This document shows, piece after piece, positions 38,001-47,000 of a stretch of DNA of 64,000 nucleotides. The notes below the pieces were generated by a model. That model was not told the DNA's origin, did not search any database, and was given only the letters and a program-made list of their open reading frames with translations. Position numbers and translations under genes: made by a program. Numbering within the stretch: the stretch's first letter is position 1; every line of letters starts with the position of its first letter. Origin of the DNA: Dryomyza anilis (Eukaryota > Arthropoda > Insecta > Diptera > Dryomyzidae); assembly GCA_951804985.1 (NCBI GenBank), contig OX638132.1, forward strand, positions 102,352,026 to 102,416,025, in the 5' to 3' direction.

Positions 38001-41000
38001 TATTTGTGTCCTTCGAGCTTCTGCAACTAATAATCCCATATTACCATTTCCAAGGCATTGCAGTGCGGGGAGCTGGGAGGCCACTTGTCTTATTGGGTAA
38101 AAAATTAATTATATTTACCTTACACCAGTTTTGAACAAGTTTTGCGGTATGAGTGGATATACATCTTGATGGAATCAATAATAATCTTCATCGTACATAG
38201 TTCGACGCTGAGCTTCAGATATTCCTGCAAAACTTGTTCCATGTCATATTTTGAAAAGATTTTAACTTCTTTTTTAATGTAAACCAGCGATAACTTTTGC
38301 TTCCTAGATATGGCGCCCTATACCATAACTGAAGACGATTTTTTTCTTTCTGGGAAAATGTATCTTACTCTTTGGGATGTCCTTGCAAGCCACTGCCCAC
38401 AATCGGTCATTTTAAGTGTGGCTTGGAGCCTCTAATACGAAAAGTGTTTATTCGGAAAATATAATTTCGTCACCAACGCACAGTGGGCTGAGAATTAAAA
38501 AGTTTGGCCATAATTCATGATATTTGGTACTTTAATATTTTCGAAATCTCTGAAAACGAATCTGATAATAAAAATTTAAAATTCAAAATGGCGGATTCAA
38601 TGTGACGGATTGAAAATGATGAATATTTTAAATATTACTGGATTTCAAAGAAAAATAGTACACATACGTTTTCGCGGTCTCTGATTGGGAATCTGACATT
38701 AGTTTAGTGCCTTCTTAAATTTGTGCAATAAACCCTTTTTTCTATTAATTTTAAATAAATTTGAAAAAAAATCATAAAAATATGGAAACATATTATGGGA
38801 AAGTAAAACAGTCATTATTCGGAAATATATAACACAAGAAATAATTTTCTGATAATAACTTGACGTTCATAGAAACTGTATCAATGAAATTATCAGTTTA
38901 ACACACTTTACCAGTTACCAGATAAATCAATAAATCAATATTTTTTCAAACGTATAAAAAGTCATTATTTGATGACTACTACACCCAAAAAAAATTCTAT
39001 ATAAATAATAGTTTTATACTATTAAAAATAGTCAATAGGATAAATTATTATTTTAATCGGAAAATACCATTAAATACTAGAAAATACCATAACATTGCCA
39101 TTGAGTTTATATGAAAAGATTTAGTTTTTGTTTACTATTAAATCAATAATTGTTCTATTGACCAATTTTAATGGGATTTGAGGGAATTTTTTTCTGGGCG
39201 TAGTTCATATTTTGCTTGTTTAAAGCTGAACTAATTTTTAAAAAGGCATATCTTTGCAAAATCTCAAAATGTGCAAACATGTGCACTCTTCCTACATGCA
39301 CCTAAGACAGTAAAACAAAACTGCATACCAATTTTTTTCAATATCGCGTGAAGCCCGTCACATATGCAAAAAAAACATCTGTATCTAAATTTTATTTTCC
39401 AAAAAATTTCACTTTTGAATATTTTACTTAATCAAAAATGACATTAAATATATACGTTGATGTCTTATTGTTGGGATACAATTTATTTTTTTAACATAGC
39501 TTTTAAACTTTAAATATTATCTGACATTGGAGGTTATGATATCCGTGTTTTTTACTTTTCAAATTTTAGAGCCGCCATTTTGAATTTAAAATTATTAACA
39601 TCAGATTCGAAGTTTTTGGCGCATTTATCATAAGTAAACCGAATTTCATGATCATACCATCAAATTTAAAAATTTTGGACGCCATATTGAATACGCCCTT
39701 TTGAATTTTTATTTGTTGATAACATATTCTAAATCGGCGTTATCGAAATTATATGAATACAATTTTTTATATAAATTAGAGTTATAGTTAAGGAGATAAT
39801 TAACTTTGGCCAAAATATCTAGTACCGAGCCCACTGTGAAACGTGACAAAATTAAATTAAATTTTTTTTTTGTTTTTCCTTTAAAAATATATATTTTTTT
39901 AATTATGTAATTGTATGTCTTTAATATTACAATTTGATTTATTATTGAACATTTTTTTAGTGACAACTTAAATACAAATATTTTTGAATCATATAATAAT
40001 CACTGTATTCGATAACTATAATACTAAACATACCAAATATTAAACAATATGAATGATTAACGATTTGAATAACTGATGTAACTGATTGTTATGTTTACTG
40101 GGTCAACTCATGACCAGCTCAAAACTACTTTCACTCAAACGGAACTCACAACCAAATGCACTCAAGTACGGTCAATTTGAATTTGTATCTACTAACGCCA
40201 ACTCAAGTGGCTTCGAATTAGTTTCAGTGAAAATAAATTTTCCAGGATTAACGACGCGCACATGAGGCGTTAATTGTTTTACGAGCTGCTTGGCTGCCTG
40301 CCTGGCTACGTCCGAAGACGAGTTACGGATTTCGGATGTGTTGAAATGTGTTGAATGTTAAACTGAAATTTAATACCGCACACTTGAGCACTAAATTTAG
40401 ATGCTGTGGGTCGTAGTTGTTTTTAGTAAGTTAACGACAACGACAGACCGTGAGGCTGGCAGGTACCCGCACGTAACAAGGATCGTTAAAGTCACTCAAT
40501 GCGGCGAAATATTTCAACAGCTGTACCACGTATTGCCTACATGGATTTTTTTGTAGTTTTTGTTGTTTTAATGCCTGCATATTGGAAAATCCGTGCGCGG
40601 CGAACTCGAATTGTCCGGACGAGGGTTGAAGTCGAAAATCACAGCACAACATTGATTCAGTTCTATAGTGGTAACGTGCGCGTAACGTAGTACTACGTGG
40701 GGTACTCTCTCTATACTTTGTGTGTGTTTTATTCTTGTATGTTCTGTTAACCATGGAACGTCGGAAAGCCAACAGTTCGTATGCCAAACTTATCAGCAAG
40801 GATCAGCGAAACGGCAGCACTCTGCGGCGCTCACGATCGATGCGCGCCTCCTTTCGCATGCTCAAGGGGAAACTAAACAACCCTGCGTTGCATTCACCCT
40901 TCCGCTTGCACGGCATACGCTGCAGCTTTCAACATGTACCGCTCGAAAGCGAATCGTCGTTGCCGGACGATGTTGCGGCTGCGTCTGTCAATCGCAAAGC

Positions 41001-44000
41001 CAGTGAAAAGTTATTTGAACGTCAGTCAACTGCAGAAATGTTGGGCGGTTACAAGCGCGACGATATCGAGGAGTTAATGTCGGCGCTCCCCTTGGGCGCT
41101 GTGCCACGCAAAGCCTGCAAAGTGTTACAGATTCCGGAAACTTATTGTCAAAAATATCTGTTTGAGCAGCGAAAGCAGTCGAAGGATGATTCTGATTTGA
41201 ACAGCAAACGCAATGGAGCGTCTCCGGCAAAATCCTGGAGTGGCAACGAAAATTGGCCGGAAGGATTGTCGAAAACAATCAGTCATGGAATATATGGAAC
41301 GACGCGCATGCGCACAGCAACGATACGAAAACCAATGCCGTATTTAAATAGCAGTACGTGAATTTATAAATTTCCTTTCGGTTCCTTTCGGAATTTTGAT
41401 TGTGTTATGATTTCTAAAGCCACAGAAATCTATAATGATTGTGAATTGTGTGAATTTCAAGTTTTATTCTTTGCCATGTAATTCACGAAATTCCGACTAC
41501 GTAATTTCAGAATTACAATTGATGTGTTTTGAATTTCAAAAAGAATTACTGAATTACAATTCATGTGTTTTGAATTTCAAATGATCTTTTCTGAATTACA
41601 TGTCGTCACTGTCATGCCAATGTGCATTTTTAAAAATGTTGGGAAATTACATTTTAAAGTTTAAAGTGCTTTACAAATTAGTAAAATTTCTTTTCTTTTC
41701 AATTTTTTTTTGTTTTTTTGGTTTATTCTTCAATTATTATAACGTATATAAAATATCTTTGGATTTGGACAATATACTGCATTATAAATACGGATTTTGT
41801 GAGGCAATATCCTGACCAAAACGCAAATATTGTTTGTTTTTTAGGTATAACACTTTATTAGCGCAAGATAAAATAGTAATGTAAAGGCATTAATTGTTTG
41901 TTTATAAAGCACCTATCGATTGGCATCATTATTTAAAAATATTTTGCCAAACATTTTTCTTGCAAATGATAAAAATTTTAAAAAATATTGTAAAATAATG
42001 ATGAAGATCAAAAGGTGCTTTAAAAAAAAACAATTAATGCCTTTACACCACTATTTTATCTTTTACCAATAAAACCTTATGGCAAAAAAACGAAAAGATT
42101 CGCCCTTTTGGCATGACAACATTTAAAATTTTTCGAATTCGCCCTTTTGGTTTTGTCTTTTGTAGCTGGAAATTTTCAACAAACCAAACACGATTTAGAC
42201 ACAGTGTACTTGAGGAAAATCTTAATTCAAAAATGTAAAAAAAACGCAAATTTCAAAAATTACATATTCGCCCCTTTGGCATGATAGTGATGATGTGCAA
42301 ATGGTGTAGTTCTCAAAAGCACTTTCGATCGAAATTAAAATAATTGCGAAAAAACTAGTTGAATTCAGTCTACCGAACTTTAACGTATTGAAAAACATTT
42401 GTAGTGGTCCAGAGGTCACCAATGTTTATGAATCTTGAAAATAGTTGATAGGGTTTACATTTTTTGCATATTACTCTTTTTAAAGGTGTAAATGGTGTAG
42501 TTCTCAAAATCACTTTCGATCGAAATTAGAATAATTGCGAAAAAAATAGTTGAATCCGGTGTACCGAACTAAAACAGATTGAAAAACATTTTTAGTGGTC
42601 CAGACGTCACCAATGTTTATGAATCTTGAACATAGTTTATAGGGTATACAATTTTTTACATATTTCGTATATCTGTTTAATCTGATTATTATTGTATTTG
42701 TGAATTTCCCTCATTAAGCGCATAAATACACATAACCCCCTAATCTTATGATTTATGAATACAACACATGTTGAATTATAAGAACCACAATTTTAGAAAG
42801 GAGTGATTAATGTATAGTACTACCTACCAGAAATAACAACCCAATTTAAAAATATTTCAGATGCTCTAACAATGAACATAAACCGCACAAAACACTACAT
42901 TTAGGCGATTGTTTGCGCTCACCTGGAGTTTTGTTGCGGCAAAAATCCTTTCACACTATATCCGAGTTCAGTAGATTTTGTAATATAAATAATGCAAATT
43001 CTCGAGACAGATACTCGGTGGACGGTAAGAATAAAAGATCATTCCCATAATCAATATGACCCGCATTCTAAACCCATATCAAAAACACTTACTACCCACC
43101 CATTGAGAGTTAACGCATGTGGGCTTTGGCTATGGCAACGATTTAAAATTCATTAAACAGACTAATAACCCATACCATACACATCACCAACAATGAAAAC
43201 CCTTTATTAAAAATAATGCATATTCATCGCAAAGTTATATATATCATGGTGATTGCTTTCTGGGAGTGGACAGTTCGTTGACGAACACAAAAAACATGCA
43301 TTGCCTAATATTTTAATCTTTTAATTTTTTCGGAGTTTATTTTATAAATTTTATTTTTATTTCTTCATTTTTTTATTTTTTTATTTTAAAGATAACGTGC
43401 TACCGCACAACATCAGCGTTGCCTCATCGCAGCGTTCAGATCGCAGCTCTATCAATGAAAACTCTGTTGTTCTCAGATCCCTATTGCATGCCCAGCAATC
43501 ACGCGAATCACACCCACAGCACTTGTCACGCGATCATCCACCGCCGCCTCACTCTTCAGCACACGCCAATCGCTGGTCCGAACAACAGCTGGCGTCTCAT
43601 GTTTCCCACACAAGACCCCTGCGCACAGCTAAATCTCACACGGCGACTGATTTCAGAGATATGGAATTTCTAATACCACACGCGCCCGTCATGTACGCCA
43701 CTTCCTCTGGTACAGCTCAACTGTCCGCACCCACCACCGATACACATTCCAACAGTCTGAGCATATCGCGACACGCGCGTCCCTCCAGCATGTCGCATGC
43801 CAAAAATGCCAAGTTGTATACGGATCAGAAGGATGCATGTGCACCTGAACCTGCATCTGCAGCCACATCATCCACTCTGTCCATACACAGGCAACCGTCG
43901 AATGCGCGTGCCAAGGGCGGCAATACACCACATCGCAGCAAACTGTCCAAGAAACAACTGAAGCTGGCCCAGGCACAACTGGACAAGTACACACAGATTA

Positions 44001-47000
44001 ATGTGCACCTGCACGGTATGCACTCCACACATTATTCACTCTTACAGTCTATCAATTCTTAGTTCAGATCAACTCAAGTCTTCAGAATACATACTATCTA
44101 TAATAACTATCTTTCTACAATATAAAAATTATATAACCTATGCTAATCATGGTTTCCAATCTCAATTTATAGCGCTATTTTCTGCGGTGGAACATGGTCA
44201 CTTGGACAAGGCACGCACGATATTGGAATCGACGGACGTTGATGTTAACAGGTTTGTAAAGCGCTAATGTCAGATTGAAATTCCTTTCCAAATTCATGTT
44301 TTTTGTTAATTTTGATATCGAGATTACCTAGTAATCTCGAATTAATTCGAGATAATCGTATTTTAAAAGGCTTATCCAGCATGTAATCTTATTTTAAATG
44401 TAAACCCTGCTACAAATTCTAGATTTTCGTTAGATTATAAATCGGGATTGTCTAATAGAAATGAATATCAAGACAAAAGAGATTTATATGAAGTCGTATA
44501 GAATCAAATCATTTCTTACTTCGAAAGCTCTTCAAGGCAATAATCAAGATATATATCATCCCTTTCCAAATTCATGTTCTTCGTTAATTTTGATATCGAG
44601 ATTACCTAATATAGACTTATTCGTGTTTTAGAAGAACTTATTTAGAATGTAATCTTAATTTAAATGTAAATCCGGCTTCAAATTCTAGATTTTCGTTAGA
44701 TTTTAAACGGGATTGCCTAATAGAAATGAATACCAAGATAAAAGAGTTTTTTAAGAAGTCGTCTAGAATCAAATCATTGCGAACTTCGAAAGCTCTTCAA
44801 GGCAATAATCAAGATTTATATCATCCTGGGACAAAATTTTTGGCAATTTTCTGGAATATTTCGGGCATATTTCCGACAAACGCACAGATAAATAGAATAT
44901 TTTGGGAAGTGTATAGCTGTCTAGACAAAATGTTTGGCATATTTCTGGAATATTTCGGGCATATTTCCCGCAAACGCTCAGCTAAATAGAATATCTTGGG
45001 AAGTGTATAGCAGGTTGTAAATTTTTGTGGAATTTTTATGGCAGGATCACGCCATATTTGGGGAATGGGCCGAAATCAGTCAGCTTTTGATACAAACTCC
45101 GCCTTTGTCTGTTTGAAATATGTCGAGGAAATGTTTCTGATCTGCCTTGACCCTGACAAAAATTTTGTCTGGGGATTTCAAACAGACAAAGGCGGAGTTT
45201 GTATCAAAAGCTGTTGGTTTTGCCCATTCCCAAAATATAGCTGTGCATTTGCCGGAAATATGTGTCTCGGGAGGTTGTAAATTTTTGTGGATTTTTTATG
45301 GCAGATACACGCCATATTTGGGAAATGGACAGGAAACAGACAGTTTTTGATACAAACTCCGCCTTAGTCTGTTTGAAATATGTCGAGAAAATGTTTCAAA
45401 AATACCTCGACCGTGACAAACATTTTCTCTGGGGATATTAAGGAGTTTTTTTTTCTAGAAGTGAAGATGTATCGGAGTTATATATAAAAGATTATGCAAT
45501 TTTTAATTAAAATTATTTACTCTATTTACCATATTTTAGCATAAACTCAGATGGACTTTCCGCACTGGATGTAGCTGTACTAAGCAATAACCGCTCCATG
45601 ACCAAAATGCTACTGCAACAGGGCGCGGTAGGTGGCTCTCAATGTAAGTCATGTTAAGACAAGTTGAATCGGGATATTAATAAAAACTTTGTTCAATTTT
45701 AGTTGCTACCGATTCTATTGGCTCAAAACTAAATGCATTGCTCAAGGATGCTGAATCACGCATACATGATTTAAGTGTCTCTTCGGAGGGTCCTTGCCAA
45801 CCATCCTATTCCTCACGACCATCGATTTCAAGCATAATTATTGGTGAGTACTGGGGAAAACACTAATTCCTGACTATCCGTATCATACAATTCTACTACT
45901 ATCAGGCAATACCAGCTCCTCTGTAACCGGCTGCACTGGCAATGAAACGGACAAACAAATCGGCATCTGGGAGCGACGTGTAAAGGGTCTGCGCCGCATG
46001 CTTCTCGGTTGGGATCAGGCGCGTCCCCCAGATGCGCCTGCATCCGTAACAGTGGACGTAACGGGCGAAAACAACATTTCGGTGCAAATATTAGAGCCAT
46101 TTGATGGTGCAATTGGAACAAAATTTAAAGGTATTTATTTTTCGTTGAGCCTTTGTCTTACCTAAGTTGAATTGAACTCAAATTTTCGTACGCAGTGCAA
46201 TGGTCGACGCGCAGCGACTTTAGTCATATGATGGGTGAACGTGAACTTATGGATTGGATAAGTTTCCATGGCACAATGGGCACACAGTGTCGTATCGGTG
46301 GCTTGACACAGGGTCGGCGGTATTTTATACGCGCTGTATGTGGAAATGTTAAAGGCTGGGGTCCCTTCAAAAACTCGGTGCCGGCCAGTGTTGTGCCGTC
46401 CAGTAAGTAGTGCTTAAATTAAAATATGTATAGAGTCCATAAAAGACGGACAATTTAAAAATAATTTAACAGGTCCGTATCAAAAAGAGCTTATATTGTT
46501 CTAATAATAAATCTTTCTTTTAGTATATGATATAACTATATATAATCTCTATTTAATTTTAGGCTGGCGAGATCTAAATAATCTTGAAGATCGCTACCTC
46601 GGCCGTCAGCGATTGTTGGATAATCTTTTTACAGCCGTTCGTTTGGCTAGACCTGCCGATGTATCCGAACTGACACTAGACACTTTAACCACACAACGTC
46701 GAAATCCAAAAAAGAAAACCACCATCAAGCAATTGTTTTCAGTAGCATCACGGTTTCAGAAGAATTTACGTCGGTACGTTTCAAAAATACCTACCTATCT
46801 AATTATTCTAATTTCTTTAACATTTCTTTATATATAGTGGCATATATTTGGCCAGCATTATATATTGTGACGATAAAATTTTGGTTACAAGTGAGGATTT
46901 TTTGCCAGTGATTGAAATCGACGAGGCTTATCCAAGCACCTTGCATAGCGACTACCACTGGCTTATGAAGGTAAAACCACAAATGCCATTGATTAAATTA

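Larger units (their letters stand above)
25847..42904. other. wake intron 5 (17 kb), holding alternative first exons and many repeats
   Basis: The largest intron of the long isoform. It contains the alternative first exon (40753-41353), two further promoter/first-exon candidates (30130-31429 and 34463-34673) and at least a dozen mobile or repeated elements listed separately. Stretches 25850-26795 and 33600-34300 are A/T-rich low-complexity DNA with nothing distinct. From 39843 to 40400 I see no clear feature. Confidence 0.7.
44252..45539. other. wake intron 8 with duplicated and fold-back sequence
   Basis: 1.29 kb. Its left part is an imperfect duplication of intron sequence (44283-44850). 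Its right part (44880-45430) is a repeat rich in ATTTTTGTGG(A)ATTTTTATGGCA and CGCCATATTTGGG units, with a perfect 38-bp inverted repeat. Confidence 0.75.

Noticed and set aside
40720..40752. Upstream extension of the short wake isoform from a GTG
   Set aside because: GTG is not expected as a start here; the ATG at 40753 has a good context and the extension looks like 5'UTR.
42861..42904. wake exon 6 starting at the TTTCAG acceptor at 42860
   Set aside because: Read in the required phase it meets a TAG within 15 codons; the acceptor at 42904 gives the conserved frame.
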